Positions 8,864-18,131 of a stretch of DNA of 64,000 nt are shown here, piece by piece. The translations under genes and the position numbers were made by a program. The DNA is from Thermoanaerobacterium xylanolyticum LX-11 (GTDB lineage: Bacteria > Bacillota > Thermoanaerobacteria > Thermoanaerobacterales > Thermoanaerobacteraceae): positions 268,501 to 332,500 of the forward strand of contig NC_015555.1 in the NCBI RefSeq assembly GCF_000189775.2, in the 5' to 3' direction. The notes under the pieces are model-generated. The model was not told where the DNA came from, did no database searches, and was given only the letters and a program-made list of their open reading frames with translations. Every line of letters starts with the position of its first letter. Position 1 is the stretch's first letter.

Positions 8864-10780
8864 ATGGAATACCATGTGGCTAAGACTGGTTCAGATGAAG
8901 GGAAAGGAACGCTTAAAGATCCGTTTTTGACTATAAATAAGGCTGCGTCTGTTGCAATGGCTGGCGACACAATTATAGTCCATGAAGGAGTATATCGGGA
9001 ATGGGTTAAACCAAAGTATAAAGGGCTAAGCGACAAAAGAAGGATTACATACAAGGCGGCAGAAGGCGAAAGAGTAATAATAAAAGGTTCAGAGAGGATT
9101 CAAAGCTGGCAGCATGTAGAAGGAGACGTATGGAAATGTCAGTTGCCCAATTCTTTCTTTGGGGAATTCAATCCATACAAAGAAGAAATTTTTGGAGATT
9201 GGCTGCTTACAGTTGATGAGAAAAAACACTTAGGGGATGTATACTTAAATGGTATGTCATTTTATGAAGTCACAAATTATGAAGATCTTTTTAATCCACA
9301 AGTTAGGACAGAAGTCCTCGATCACTGGACTCAAAAGATTGTACCTGTTAACAATGTAGAACAAACGAAGTATGTTTGGTACGCTGAGGTAGATTCAGAA
9401 AAGACGACGATTTACGCTAATTTTCAAGGTGCTGATCCCAACGAAGAATTTGTGGAGATAAACGTCAGGAGATCGTGTTTTTATCCTGTCGAAACAGGCA
9501 TAGACTATATTACAGTCAAAGGGTTCGAGATGGCACATGCGGCAACACCATGGGCACCTCCCACAGCAGATCAGCCGGGACTTATAGGCCCTAACTGGAG
9601 CAAAGGGTGGATAATCGAGGATAATATCATACATGATGCTAAATGCAGCGCAATAAGCATCGGCAAAGAAGCCACAACAGGCAATAATTATCGTTCAATA
9701 CGGAAAGACAAGCCTGGGTATCAGTATCAATTAGAAGCTGTCTTTAATGCTGAGAGGAGCGGTTGGTCTAAAGAAAAGATAGGTTCACATATCATTAGAA
9801 ATAATACAATCTATGATTGCGGGCAAAATGCGATTGTTGGACACTTAGGATGTGTCTTTAGTGAAATTTACAATAACCATATTTACAACATCGCATTGAA
9901 AAGGGAATTCTACGGCCATGAGATAGCGGGGATTAAGCTACATGCGGCTATAGATGTTCAGATTCATCATAACCGCATTCACGATTGCTCATTAGGATTA
10001 TGGCTGGATTGGGAAGCACAAGGGACAAGAGTCAGCAAAAACTTGTTTTACCATAATAACAGGGATATGTTTGTTGAGGTGAGTCATGGGCCGTATGTGG
10101 TTGACCATAATATTTTGGCCTCCGAATACGCTATAGACAACATGTCACAAGGCGGAGCGTATATAAACAATTTAATAGCAGGCAAGATGAATCAGAAAAA
10201 AGTGTTAAATCGCTCGACTCAGTACCATCTTCCACACAGCACTAAAGTTGCGGGATTCGCATTTGTATACGGGGGAGATGATCGATTCTACAACAATATC
10301 TTCATAGGAAAAGATGGATTAGAAAATGTGGGAACTTCTCATTACAACAACTATACAACATCTTTAGAGGAGTACATTGAAAAGGTAAATGAAGTGCCTG
10401 GCGATTTAGAAAGGTTTGAGCGAGTGGAACAACCGGTCTACATCAATAAAAATGCATACTTCAATGGTGCAGAGCCATTTGAAAGAGAAAAAGACAATCT
10501 TGTTAAAAAGGACTTCGACCCGAAACTTACCATCATTGCTGAAGGAGATGAAGTTTACCTTTCACTGCAATTGCCAGATGAATTTGAAAATATTGTAGGC
10601 GATATCCATTCGACAAAGACGTTGGAAAGAGTGCGGATTGTGGATGCGGAGTATGAAAGTCCAGATGGCAAAGAGCTGGTGTTAGACACTGACTATTTAG
10701 GCGCAAAAAAGCCGGGAAATAGTTCAATAGGTCCAATTGCGCTTTTGAAAAAAGGAGATAATTACATAAAAGTTTGGTAA
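8864..10780 (+). CDS. xylC: XylC, GH120 beta-xylosidase
   Basis: The enzyme releases xylose from the non-reducing end of xylobiose and short xylo-oligosaccharides. The protein has a right-handed parallel beta-helix fold with many N/D-rich helix turns such as NNTIYDCGQNAI and HNRIHDCSLGLW. Numbering from ATG 8864 gives 638 aa, the published length of Thermoanaerobacterium saccharolyticum XylC, and places Asp382 (in LDWEAQG) and Glu405 (in MFVEVSHG) at the positions I recall as its nucleophile and acid/base. That confirms both the identity and the start; GAGGAGGGG precedes this ATG. There is no signal peptide, so it is intracellular and depends on imported oligosaccharides. No transporter gene is adjacent. 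Confidence 0.93.
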   Translation: MEYHVAKTGSDEGKGTLKDPFLTINKAASVAMAGDTIIVHEGVYREWVKPKYKGLSDKRRITYKAAEGERVIIKGSERIQSWQHVEGDVWKCQLPNSFFGEFNPYKEEIFGDWLLTVDEKKHLGDVYLNGMSFYEVTNYEDLFNPQVRTEVLDHWTQKIVPVNNVEQTKYVWYAEVDSEKTTIYANFQGADPNEEFVEINVRRSCFYPVETGIDYITVKGFEMAHAATPWAPPTADQPGLIGPNWSKGWIIEDNIIHDAKCSAISIGKEATTGNNYRSIRKDKPGYQYQLEAVFNAERSGWSKEKIGSHIIRNNTIYDCGQNAIVGHLGCVFSEIYNNHIYNIALKREFYGHEIAGIKLHAAIDVQIHHNRIHDCSLGLWLDWEAQGTRVSKNLFYHNNRDMFVEVSHGPYVVDHNILASEYAIDNMSQGGAYINNLIAGKMNQKKVLNRSTQYHLPHSTKVAGFAFVYGGDDRFYNNIFIGKDGLENVGTSHYNNYTTSLEEYIEKVNEVPGDLERFERVEQPVYINKNAYFNGAEPFEREKDNLVKKDFDPKLTIIAEGDEVYLSLQLPDEFENIVGDIHSTKTLERVRIVDAEYESPDGKELVLDTDYLGAKKPGNSSIGPIALLKKGDNYIKVW

Positions 10781-10788
10781 TATTGAGT

Positions 10789-10830
10789 GAAGTCTTATGT
10801 CTTGCGATAAAGGCATAAGGCTTATTTTTT
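10789..10830 (+). terminator. xylC terminator
   Basis: A 14-bp stem containing G-U pairs (arms about 10790-10803 and 10811-10823) is followed by TTATTTTTT. Confidence 0.75.
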
Positions 10831-10898
10831 ACGCTTTGCCACATATATATAAAAATAATAAATTTTTTATAAAATATCGAAAAAGTTTGTCAAAATAA

Positions 10899-10928
10899 GA
10901 AGGATTTTTGGCAATTATGTCAAAATAT
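10899..10928 (+). promoter_or_regulatory. Candidate sigma-H promoter of the histidine kinase
   Basis: GAAGGATTT (10899-10907) fits the sigma-H -35 consensus RNAGGAWWW exactly. Twelve bases later TCAAAATAT (10920-10928) fits RNNGAATWW except at two positions. B. subtilis kinA is also sigma-H dependent. Confidence 0.4.
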
Positions 10929-10973
10929 ATAAATGTCGCCTTAAAACTTATACTAAAGAAAAGAGGAATTATC

Positions 10974-12356
10974 ATGGACAAAATGATAAGGTCATCGAAG
11001 GAGCCTAACTACAATTGGATATTTGACTTAGTCGATGGACTAAAAGGATTTACTATTTTAAAAAATTTTGACGGTGAAGTGATATATATAAACAAAGTTC
11101 TCTTAAGATTATTGGGATTTAATCACGATGATATAGGGGGAAATTACGATTTCTTTTTTAAAAACTTCTTTCTTAATGAAGCTAAGAAAGTGGATGAAAA
11201 CATATATGATATTACTTTGAATTCCAGATATGGTTTTACATTGAGATTTAAGATGGTGGACAATTTTTTGAATTCTGACGATGGGAGAAAGCTTTGCATC
11301 ATTTCCACCCTTAATTTTGTGAAAAGTGAATTAGATACTATGCGAGACGTAAATGCGTATTTGGATCTTCTGTACAATAGGTTTAAGCTTGTAGACATGG
11401 TGGATACGGGTATTTTGCTTATGGACAAGAGAAGGCGCATAGAGTATATAAATAAGGCTGCTTGCCAGCTTATGTGTTTAGACTACAAAAAGGCTTACCG
11501 GAAAGATGCAGAAAAAGTGCTGAAATCATTAGATGAAAAGATAAACTTTGATGAAATAGTAAGCAATAAGATCGCTGTTTACAATTTAAAAGACAGTGGA
11601 CGTTTTTTGTCTATGGAGGTAGCAGATACTTACGACGATAACTTTTTATGCATCATCGTAAAAGACGTTACAGAAAAGCTGAAATTCGGAGAGATCATCG
11701 AAAAAAGTGAAAAATTTAACTTGATGGGAAGCTTGGCTGTGTCGTTGATTCACGAGATAAAAAATTCCATCACATCTATAAAAGGATTTTTACAGCTTAT
11801 GCAGCTTAAAGACAAAGCGAATGCTTCTTTTTTTGACACCATCATAAGCGAATCAGATAGAATAATAGATTTGGTGATGAGCTATTTAGGCGTGGTAAGA
11901 AATAGCCCTGATGAAGGTATTGACCTAAACGAGCTTATTGAAAAGTACATGATCTTAATTGAAGCGGAAGCAAAACATAGGCAAATCGAGATAATAAAAA
12001 AATTGAGACAAGTTCCAATGGTGAAGATAGACAACAACCAACTAAAACAAGTGTTATTAAATGTTTTTCAGAATTCTTTTCAGGCTATCGGCTCTGGAGG
12101 CAAGATATGGATAACAACCAGATTTAATTCTTACACAAATAGGGTTATAATAAAGATAGCAGATAACGGCGGTGGAATAGACAGAGAAACCCTTAAAAAA
12201 GTTATGGTGCCTTTATTTACCACAAAGAAAGACGGTACAGGTTTGGGGCTATCTATTAGCAAAAACATTCTCAACAAGTACGGCGGTGACTTAAAGATAT
12301 TCAGCAAAAAAGGTACTGGGACGATTGTGAATATATACTTGGAGCTTAAAAAATAA
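10974..12356 (+). CDS. Orphan PAS-containing sensor histidine kinase, sporulation-kinase type
   Basis: The 460-aa protein has no transmembrane segment. Two PAS-like regions (about 20-110 and 140-235) precede a dimerisation/phosphoacceptor helix with [21 protein letters not shown] (His260). The ATPase domain shows the N box ([11 protein letters not shown]), G1 box (DNGGGI) and G2 box (GTGLGLS). No response regulator is adjacent. This layout resembles KinA/KinE-type kinases that feed Spo0F or Spo0A, an inference supported by the sigma-H-like promoter. The chosen ATG 10974 follows AGAGGAA; the longer frame from 10908 would begin inside the promoter. Its stop overlaps an ATG in the fhs leader, so kinase and fhs are probably co-transcribed. 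Confidence 0.82.
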   Translation: MDKMIRSSKEPNYNWIFDLVDGLKGFTILKNFDGEVIYINKVLLRLLGFNHDDIGGNYDFFFKNFFLNEAKKVDENIYDITLNSRYGFTLRFKMVDNFLNSDDGRKLCIISTLNFVKSELDTMRDVNAYLDLLYNRFKLVDMVDTGILLMDKRRRIEYINKAACQLMCLDYKKAYRKDAEKVLKSLDEKINFDEIVSNKIAVYNLKDSGRFLSMEVADTYDDNFLCIIVKDVTEKLKFGEIIEKSEKFNLMGSLAVSLIHEIKNSITSIKGFLQLMQLKDKANASFFDTIISESDRIIDLVMSYLGVVRNSPDEGIDLNELIEKYMILIEAEAKHRQIEIIKKLRQVPMVKIDNNQLKQVLLNVFQNSFQAIGSGGKIWITTRFNSYTNRVIIKIADNGGGIDRETLKKVMVPLFTTKKDGTGLGLSISKNILNKYGGDLKIFSKKGTGTIVNIYLELKK

Positions 12357-12373
12357 TGACTGGGGGGATTAGT

Positions 12374-14041
12374 TTGAAAACAGACATTGAAATTGCGCAA
12401 GAAGCCAAAATGAAGCATATAGCCGATATAGGCGAGAAGATAGGAATAGATGAAGATTATCTGGAGCTTTACGGGAATTACAAGGCAAAAATCTCACAAA
12501 AGCTTTGGGAGGAGATAAAAGACAGAAAAGATGGGAAGCTCATTTTGGTTACGTCTATCAACCCTACACCTGCAGGCGAAGGAAAATCCACTGTAACAGT
12601 AGGCTTAGGACAAGCTTTAAATAAGCTTAAAAAGAAGGTTGCAATAGCCTTAAGAGAGCCGTCATTAGGTCCTTGTATGGGAATAAAGGGCGGTGCTGCT
12701 GGTGGTGGATATTCGCAAGTTGTGCCTATGGAAGATATAAATTTGCATTTTACAGGTGATATGCATGCAATAGGTTCTGCCCACAATCTGTTATCTGCAA
12801 TGATAGACAATCACATACATCAAGGAAATGAACTAAATATCGACGTAAGGCGCATTACATGGAAGCGTGCCATCGATATGAATGACAGGGCCTTAAGAGA
12901 AATTGTCGTAGGGCTTGGAGGGAAAGTAAATGGATATCCAAGGCAGGATGGTTTCATAATAACTGTGGCATCTGAGATAATGGCAATCTTGTGCCTTGCC
13001 ACAGATTTTAAAGATTTAAAAGAAAGATTAGGCAAGATCATAATAGGCTACGACAAGGATGACAATCCTGTCACGGCCAAAGATTTAAAAGCCGATGGCG
13101 CAATGGCACTTTTGCTTAAAGATGCTATTAAGCCTAATCTGGTACAGACTTTGGAAAATGTGCCTGCATTCATACATGGTGGTCCGTTTGCAAATATTGC
13201 CCATGGATGCAACAGCATAATAGCGACACGATATGGATTAAAGCTGGCAGATTACCTTGTGACAGAAGCCGGTTTTGGGGCTGACTTAGGTGCAGAAAAG
13301 TTTTTTGATATAAAATGCAGGTATGGAGGATTAAAGCCAAGCGCCGCTGTAGTTGTGGCGACCATAAGGGCTCTTAAGATGCACGGTGGCCTTAAAAAGG
13401 AAGAGTTATCAAAAGAAAACATTGATGCACTTGAAAAAGGCATAGAGAACCTTGGAAAGCAGATAGAAAATGTACAAAAGTATGGAATACCAGTAGTCGT
13501 TGCTATCAACAAGTTTACGCACGATACGGATAGGGAAATTCAGTTTGTGAAAAGATATTGCAATGATTTAGGTGTAGAGGTGGCTTTGGCAGAAGTTTGG
13601 GAAAAAGGCGGCGAAGGCGGCATTGAGCTGGCAGAAAAAGTAATTGATGCATGTGAAAAAGAGTCTGATTTTAAGCCAATATATGAACTGGACACATCTA
13701 TTGAAGATAAGATAAGAACTATAGCAAGGGAGATTTACGGCGCGGATGATGTAGAGTTTACTAAAGAAGCTGTAAAAGACCTTAAAAACATAGAAAAATT
13801 GGGACTTAGCCATCTTCCTGTATGTGTTGCCAAGACTCAGTATTCACTGTCAGATGATCCAAAGCTTTTAGGAAGACCTAAGGGATTTAACATTACTGTA
13901 AAAAGTTTAAACATATCTGCTGGAGCCGGATTTGTCGTTGCAATGACAGGTGATATTTTGACGATGCCAGGGCTTCCTAAATCGCCTGCGGCAGAAAAGA
14001 TGGATATAGATGAGGAGGGCAATATTAAGGGTTTATTTTGA
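12374..14041 (+). CDS. fhs: Formate--tetrahydrofolate ligase
   Basis: The enzyme makes 10-formyl-tetrahydrofolate from formate, THF and ATP, feeding purine synthesis, initiator tRNA formylation and, in acetogens, the Wood-Ljungdahl methyl branch. The 555-aa length is standard. The ATP-binding loop TPAGEGKST is at 65-73, followed by [23 protein letters not shown] in pieces typical of the family. TTG 12374, six bases after GGGGGGA, is preferred over an ATG at 12356 that overlaps the kinase stop. Being downstream of a sporulation-type kinase is unusual. The next gene looks folate-related too. Confidence 0.95.
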   Translation: MKTDIEIAQEAKMKHIADIGEKIGIDEDYLELYGNYKAKISQKLWEEIKDRKDGKLILVTSINPTPAGEGKSTVTVGLGQALNKLKKKVAIALREPSLGPCMGIKGGAAGGGYSQVVPMEDINLHFTGDMHAIGSAHNLLSAMIDNHIHQGNELNIDVRRITWKRAIDMNDRALREIVVGLGGKVNGYPRQDGFIITVASEIMAILCLATDFKDLKERLGKIIIGYDKDDNPVTAKDLKADGAMALLLKDAIKPNLVQTLENVPAFIHGGPFANIAHGCNSIIATRYGLKLADYLVTEAGFGADLGAEKFFDIKCRYGGLKPSAAVVVATIRALKMHGGLKKEELSKENIDALEKGIENLGKQIENVQKYGIPVVVAINKFTHDTDREIQFVKRYCNDLGVEVALAEVWEKGGEGGIELAEKVIDACEKESDFKPIYELDTSIEDKIRTIAREIYGADDVEFTKEAVKDLKNIEKLGLSHLPVCVAKTQYSLSDDPKLLGRPKGFNITVKSLNISAGAGFVVAMTGDILTMPGLPKSPAAEKMDIDEEGNIKGLF

Positions 14042-14042
14042 T

Positions 14043-14408
14043 ATGAAAAGTGAGATGCTTAGTATACAAAATTTAAGTCAGGCTAAAGATGAATTGAAAA
14101 AGCTTCACATTGAAGACATTTCTGTATCCATGATGGCTTCGAAAGCCGTGTTTTGCGTCGTAAAGCTTTATGACGTCCATCCAGCTGCTGCAAATATCAT
14201 AAAACAGGAAATGTTAGCTTTAGGCGGAGAAGCGGCAGTAGAGAGAGGCTGCGTAAACATGAGTATAGAAAGCTCTCATGTGGTCATTATGGGGACTTTA
14301 AAACAGTATTTAAGGCTTTTGTCAAAGCTTAAAATGCAAAAGGGATATTTTGGACTTGATGATGTTGTAAAAGAAGTGTCTGGAAGTATAGAGGCTTTAA
14401 TGAAATAG
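14043..14408 (+). CDS. Free-standing homologue of the FolP N-terminal extension
   Basis: This is a 121-aa protein of unknown function. The central part (SMMASKAVFCVVKLYDVHPAAAN..., then IIKQEMLALGGEAAVERG, then VVIMGTLKQY) resembles the N-terminal extension I recall on dihydropteroate synthases of several Clostridia and related bacteria. In those proteins it precedes the TIM barrel. Here the true folP (27893) lacks the extension, and this gene stands alone two bases after fhs. A role in folate or pterin metabolism is therefore likely but not shown. ATG 14043 is chosen; ATG 14010, inside fhs, and ATG 14055 are possible. A terminator follows. Confidence 0.65.
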   Translation: MKSEMLSIQNLSQAKDELKKLHIEDISVSMMASKAVFCVVKLYDVHPAAANIIKQEMLALGGEAAVERGCVNMSIESSHVVIMGTLKQYLRLLSKLKMQKGYFGLDDVVKEVSGSIEALMK

Positions 14409-14415
14409 AATTATA

Positions 14416-14466
14416 TAAAAAGCGGATTTGAGAAAAAACTTCTTTCATCCGCTTTTAAATATTTTT
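14416..14466 (+). terminator. Terminator after fhs and the FolP-like gene
   Basis: Arms 14417-14427 and 14446-14456 form an 11-bp stem around an 18-nt loop, followed by TTTTAAATATTTTT. Confidence 0.7.
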
Positions 14467-14547
14467 AAGATTAACTTAAAATAATATTTATTATTAGGTC
14501 ATAATATGATATATTAGAAGTTAGTAACATACAAAGGAGGTAAATTG

Positions 14548-16098
14548 ATGTCAATAGATGATAAGATTGAAGACCTTCTTAGAAGAAGAGAGATGGTTTT
14601 AGAAGGTGGTGGTTTGGACAAAGTAGAGAAACAACACCAAAAGGGAAAGCTTACTGCAAGAGAAAGGATATACAAGCTTTTAGATGAGGATAGCTTTGTG
14701 GAAATAGATGCGTATGTTGAGCACAGATGTATTGACTTTGGCATGGAAAAGCAAAGGATACCTGGCGAAGGCGTAGTGACAGGGTATGGGACGATAGATG
14801 GAAGGCTTGTTTACGTGTATGCACAGGATTTTACGGTCTTAGGAGGATCATTAGGTGAGTATCATGCTAAAAAAATCACAAAGATAATGGATATGGCTTT
14901 AAAGATGGGAGCGCCACTCATTGGATTAAATGATTCCGGAGGTGCCAGAATACAAGAGGGTGTCGACGCTTTATCAGGATATGGCAACATATTTTTCAGA
15001 AACACGTTGGCATCAGGTGTGATACCGCAAATATCGGTGATAATGGGACCCAGCGCAGGAGGTGCAGTTTATTCGCCTGCTCTTACTGACTTTATATTCA
15101 TGGTAGACAAGACAAGCCAGATGTTTATAACTGGGCCGCAGGTCATAAAAGCTGTGACAGGGGAAGACGTCTCTGCAGAGGAGCTTGGCGGATCGATTAC
15201 TCACAGCACAAAAAGCGGTGTGGCGCATTTTAGAGCTGAAAACGACGAAGAGTGTTTGGAGATGGTGAGAAAGCTTTTAAGTTATCTTCCATCAAACAAT
15301 TTGGAAGATCCGCCGCAAATGGTAACCGATGATGATATAAACAGATTGTCCGATAGGCTTGTGGAGATAATACCAGATAGTCCTAATAAGCCTTATGATA
15401 TGAAAGAGGTCATTTCCGAAGTTGTAGACGAAGGGGTGTATTTTGAGTCACAATCAATGTATGCGCAAAACATAATAACAGCATTTGCAAGGCTTAATGG
15501 AAGGACAGTAGGGATAATAGCAAATCAGCCTAAAGTTTTGGCTGGATGTCTTGACATCAATGCATCTGACAAGGCATCAAGGTTTATAAGGTTTTGCGAT
15601 GCTTTTAACATCCCACTTCTCAATATAGTGGATGTTCCTGGATTTTTGCCTGGCACGAATCAAGAGTACGGTGGAATAATACGCCATGGCGCTAAGATGT
15701 TGTACGCTTACTCTGAGGCTACAGTGCCAAAAGTGACTCTTATTGTGCGGAAAGCTTATGGCGGTGCTTACCTTGCGATGTGCAGCAAAGACTTAGGGGC
15801 TGATTTTGTTTTGGCATGGCCTACTGCCGAGATAGCGGTCATGGGACCTGATGGAGCGGCAAATATTGTTTTTAAAAATGAGATAAAATCGTCTGATGAT
15901 CCTGTCGCTAAAAGAAATGAGAAGATAAATGAGTACAGGGAGAATTTTGCAAATCCATACAGGGCTGCAGCCAGAGGATATGTAGATGATGTAGTTTTGC
16001 CTCAAGAGACGAGACCTCGCCTCATCTCAGCTTTTGATATGCTTATGAGCAAAAGGGAATCAAGGCCAAGCAAAAAGCATGGCAATTTTCCTGTTTAA
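14548..16098 (+). CDS. mmdA: Acyl-CoA carboxyltransferase (MmdA / PccB family)
   Basis: This is the carboxyltransferase subunit that moves a carboxyl group between biotin and an acyl-CoA, probably propionyl/methylmalonyl-CoA. The 516-aa protein has two crotonase-like halves. Family marks include [19 protein letters not shown] (in pieces), [16 protein letters not shown] for acyl-CoA binding, and [21 protein letters not shown] with AYGGAYLAM for biotin binding. ATG 14548 follows AAAGGAGG by seven bases. It heads a cluster with an MmdE-like small protein and a biotin carrier but without the membrane beta subunit of sodium-pumping decarboxylases. It could act as a decarboxylase with a remote beta subunit, or as part of a transcarboxylase or carboxylase. 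Confidence 0.9.
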   Translation: MSIDDKIEDLLRRREMVLEGGGLDKVEKQHQKGKLTARERIYKLLDEDSFVEIDAYVEHRCIDFGMEKQRIPGEGVVTGYGTIDGRLVYVYAQDFTVLGGSLGEYHAKKITKIMDMALKMGAPLIGLNDSGGARIQEGVDALSGYGNIFFRNTLASGVIPQISVIMGPSAGGAVYSPALTDFIFMVDKTSQMFITGPQVIKAVTGEDVSAEELGGSITHSTKSGVAHFRAENDEECLEMVRKLLSYLPSNNLEDPPQMVTDDDINRLSDRLVEIIPDSPNKPYDMKEVISEVVDEGVYFESQSMYAQNIITAFARLNGRTVGIIANQPKVLAGCLDINASDKASRFIRFCDAFNIPLLNIVDVPGFLPGTNQEYGGIIRHGAKMLYAYSEATVPKVTLIVRKAYGGAYLAMCSKDLGADFVLAWPTAEIAVMGPDGAANIVFKNEIKSSDDPVAKRNEKINEYRENFANPYRAAARGYVDDVVLPQETRPRLISAFDMLMSKRESRPSKKHGNFPV

Positions 16099-16124
16099 AA
16101 TCGCATTTAAAGGGAAGTGAAAGA

Positions 16125-16283
16125 ATGGAAGAGATAAATGAAGAAATTGTCGCTGTCATTGAAGCTGCGATTTATGCGGCGTTTGGTCAGTATGGAAAGA
16201 ATTTTCGCATAAAATCAATAAAGAGAACCGAATCAAATATGCCGGAATGGAGAAAAGCTGGCCTTTACAGTCAGATGAGATAG
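16125..16283 (+). CDS. Small MmdE/OadG-related subunit
   Basis: This is a 52-aa protein missed by length cut-offs. It starts at ATG 16125 after AGGGAAGTG and stops at TAG 16281-16283. The pattern EEIVAVIEAAIYAAFG, then FRIKSIKRT, then WRKAG and a short tail is typical of the soluble C-terminal part of OadG/MmdD, and of the 55-aa epsilon subunit (MmdE) of Veillonella methylmalonyl-CoA decarboxylase. It has no transmembrane helix. Its likely role is to stabilise the complex of carboxyltransferase and biotin carrier encoded on either side. Confidence 0.75.
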   Translation: MEEINEEIVAVIEAAIYAAFGQYGKNFRIKSIKRTESNMPEWRKAGLYSQMR

Positions 16284-16298
16284 ATGAGGAGGATGGAA

Positions 16299-16679
16299 AT
16301 GAAAAAATTTATAGTGACTGTCAATGGTAAAAAGTATGATGTGGAAGTGGAAGAAGTAAAAGATATCGCAGGCGAGAAAAAATCGCCAGAAGAAACTGCT
16401 ACTAAAAATGAGGTAAAGACAAGTGCAAAAAGTACGCCGGTGGAAGTCAAAAATGAAGTCAAAGACGGTTCTGCCATCAATGCACCAATGCCTGGTACTA
16501 TACTGGATGTCAAAGTGAGCCAAGGGCAGGCAGTCAAAAAAGGCGATGTGCTTTTGATACTGGAAGCCATGAAGATGGAAAATGAAATCACATCACCTTA
16601 CGACGGCACAGTAATATCCATAAATGTTTCAAAGGGAGCTTCTGTAAATACAGGAGATGTGCTTTTGTACGTAAAATGA
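16299..16679 (+). CDS. mmdC: Biotin carrier protein (MmdC-like)
   Basis: The 126-aa biotinyl protein has an N-terminal FIVTVNGKKYDVEVEEV stretch, a flexible charged linker (about 25-55), and a C-terminal biotinyl domain with EAMKMENE, in which Lys92 is the biotinylation site. The start ATG 16299 is six bases after GAGGAGG; ATG 16284 would include that site in the coding region. It follows the MmdE-like gene closely and completes the soluble set of a biotin-dependent decarboxylase or transcarboxylase. Biotin must be attached by a BirA-type ligase encoded elsewhere. Confidence 0.9.
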   Translation: MKKFIVTVNGKKYDVEVEEVKDIAGEKKSPEETATKNEVKTSAKSTPVEVKNEVKDGSAINAPMPGTILDVKVSQGQAVKKGDVLLILEAMKMENEITSPYDGTVISINVSKGASVNTGDVLLYVK

Positions 16680-16687
16680 TACAATGC

Positions 16688-16716
16688 TTGATATACACCT
16701 ACTTTTTTGGTAGAAT
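16688..16716 (+). promoter_or_regulatory. Promoter of panT-coaX
   Basis: TTGATA (16688-16693), a 17-bp spacer and TAGAAT (16711-16716) lie just after the biotin carrier gene. Transcription would start near 16723. Confidence 0.6.
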
Positions 16717-16721
16717 TATTT

Positions 16722-16775
16722 TGCCGGCATCTTGCGAGCTGGACATATTAAAATATTGCAGTGGTTCGACCGGTA
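16722..16775 (+). promoter_or_regulatory. Fold-back leader RNA before the ECF transporter gene
   Basis: TGCCGG (16722-16727) pairs with CCGGTA (16770-16775). Inside it CGAGCT (16735-16740) pairs with GGTTCG (16763-16768), and ATAT-TAAA-ATAT forms a terminal loop. The structure begins at the predicted transcript start. I do not recognise a known riboswitch. Confidence 0.35.
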
Positions 16776-16806
16776 TCCAAAATGGAACTGGATTGGAGGT
16801 GTAAAT

Positions 16807-17307
16807 ATGACTTCAAAGCTCAGTGTGAGACAGATTACAGTTGCTGGTATGCTATCAGCCATATCTATTGTAATGGCAACAACCCCTTTAGGTTATATAC
16901 CATTAGGCATTGCCAATGCTACGACGATGCACATACCAACTATAATAGGTTCTATATTAGAAGGACCTTATGTAGGAACTTTTATAGGTCTTATTTTTGG
17001 CGTATCCAGCTTTATAAGACAGAATACCCCGCTATTTGCAGACCCTGTGGTAGCGATACTGCCGAGGCTGCTTATAGGAATCGTAGCCTATTACACGTAT
17101 AAGTTAACGAAAAGTTCTGGTGTTGCAGCGATTGCGGGAACTCTTACAAATACAGTTGGCGTGCTTGGATTAGCTGTTTTAAAGAAATATTTGACAGTGC
17201 AAGTCGCGCTTATGGTAGTGCTTAAAAATACAATATTTGAAGTTGTCATCGCAGTTATCCTGACAACAATCATAGTAAGATCCGTAAAAAGATATGTTAA
17301 GCAATAA
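16807..17307 (+). CDS. panT: ECF transporter S component, probably for pantothenate
   Basis: The 166-aa membrane protein has about five or six hydrophobic segments and the pattern of ECF substrate-binding (S) components: LGYIPLGIANATTMHIPTIIG and GPYVGTFIGLIFGVSSF in pieces. It would capture a vitamin and work with the shared energising module (EcfA, EcfA', EcfT) encoded elsewhere. Pantothenate is inferred because coaX, the kinase acting on pantothenate, follows directly; family resemblance is to PanT. ATG 16807 is set by TTGGAGGTG just upstream, so the extra 25 residues of the open frame are leader. Confidence 0.75.
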   Translation: MTSKLSVRQITVAGMLSAISIVMATTPLGYIPLGIANATTMHIPTIIGSILEGPYVGTFIGLIFGVSSFIRQNTPLFADPVVAILPRLLIGIVAYYTYKLTKSSGVAAIAGTLTNTVGVLGLAVLKKYLTVQVALMVVLKNTIFEVVIAVILTTIIVRSVKRYVKQ

Positions 17308-17332
17308 AGCAGGCTATACGCCTGCTTTATAA
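17304..17332 (+). terminator. Hairpin between panT and coaX
   Basis: A perfect 11-bp stem with a 5-nt loop (arms 17304-17314 and 17320-17330) overlaps the panT stop. The T-run is short, so it may only attenuate reading into coaX. Confidence 0.55.
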
Positions 17333-17357
17333 TATAGCATGAAAGGAATGTATCGAA

Positions 17358-18131
17358 ATGCTGTTGGTCTTTGATGTTGGAAACACAAATATCGTCTTAG
17401 GCGTATACGATGGCAAGAAACTTTTGTATTCATTCAGGATCTCGACAGACAAGTCAAAGACGTCTGATGAATATGGAATATTGATAAAACAACTTATAGA
17501 GTACAGAAATATGCATCTAAGCGACATAAATGCTGTCATAATATCTTCTGTGGTGCCTCCGATAATGCACACACTGGAAGCCATGACTATAAAATACTTC
17601 AATGTGTATCCATTGGTGGTAGGCCCAGGAATAAAGACAGGTATAAACATAAAATACGACAATCCAAAAGAAGTGGGTGCAGACAGAATAGTAAATGCTG
17701 TGGCAGCTTATGAATTGTACGGTGGACCTGTCATAATAATAGATTTTGGCACAGCCACTACTTTTTGTGCCGTCTCTAAAAACTGCGAGTATTTAGGTGG
17801 TGCTATTGCACCAGGACTTATAATATCTGCCGATGCTCTTTTTCAGAGGACTGCAAAGCTTCCTAAGATAGAACTTGTAAAGCCTGAGAAGGTAATATGC
17901 AAAAATACCGTCGAAAGCATGCAGTCAGGATTGATTTATGGACATGCAGGAATGGTGGACTACATTGTCGCTAAGATGAAAAAGGAATTTGCGGAAAACG
18001 CCTATGTGGTAGCGACAGGTGGCCTTGCGAAGCTGATTGCACAAGAATCAAAAGTTATAAATACAGTAAATGACATGTTGACTTTGGAAGGGCTTAGGAT
18101 AATATACGAGCGAAACATAGAAAAAGTGTGA
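17358..18131 (+). CDS. coaX: Type III pantothenate kinase
   Basis: CoaX catalyses the first step of coenzyme A synthesis, phosphorylating pantothenate. Type III enzymes belong to the ASKHA fold, use potassium or ammonium, and are not inhibited by CoA. The protein has 257 aa. Motifs are [14 protein letters not shown] at the N-terminus (phosphate 1), [13 protein letters not shown], and [13 protein letters not shown] (phosphate 2), then GGAIAPGL. It follows panT, and coaX follows ftsH in B. subtilis as well. Its stop directly abuts the stop of the convergent germination permease gene. Confidence 0.95.
   Translation: MLLVFDVGNTNIVLGVYDGKKLLYSFRISTDKSKTSDEYGILIKQLIEYRNMHLSDINAVIISSVVPPIMHTLEAMTIKYFNVYPLVVGPGIKTGINIKYDNPKEVGADRIVNAVAAYELYGGPVIIIDFGTATTFCAVSKNCEYLGGAIAPGLIISADALFQRTAKLPKIELVKPEKVICKNTVESMQSGLIYGHAGMVDYIVAKMKKEFAENAYVVATGGLAKLIAQESKVINTVNDMLTLEGLRIIYERNIEKV

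Noticed and set aside
10908..10973. Upstream start for the histidine kinase
   Set aside because: The extra 22 codons overlap the sigma-H-like promoter and have no ribosome binding site.
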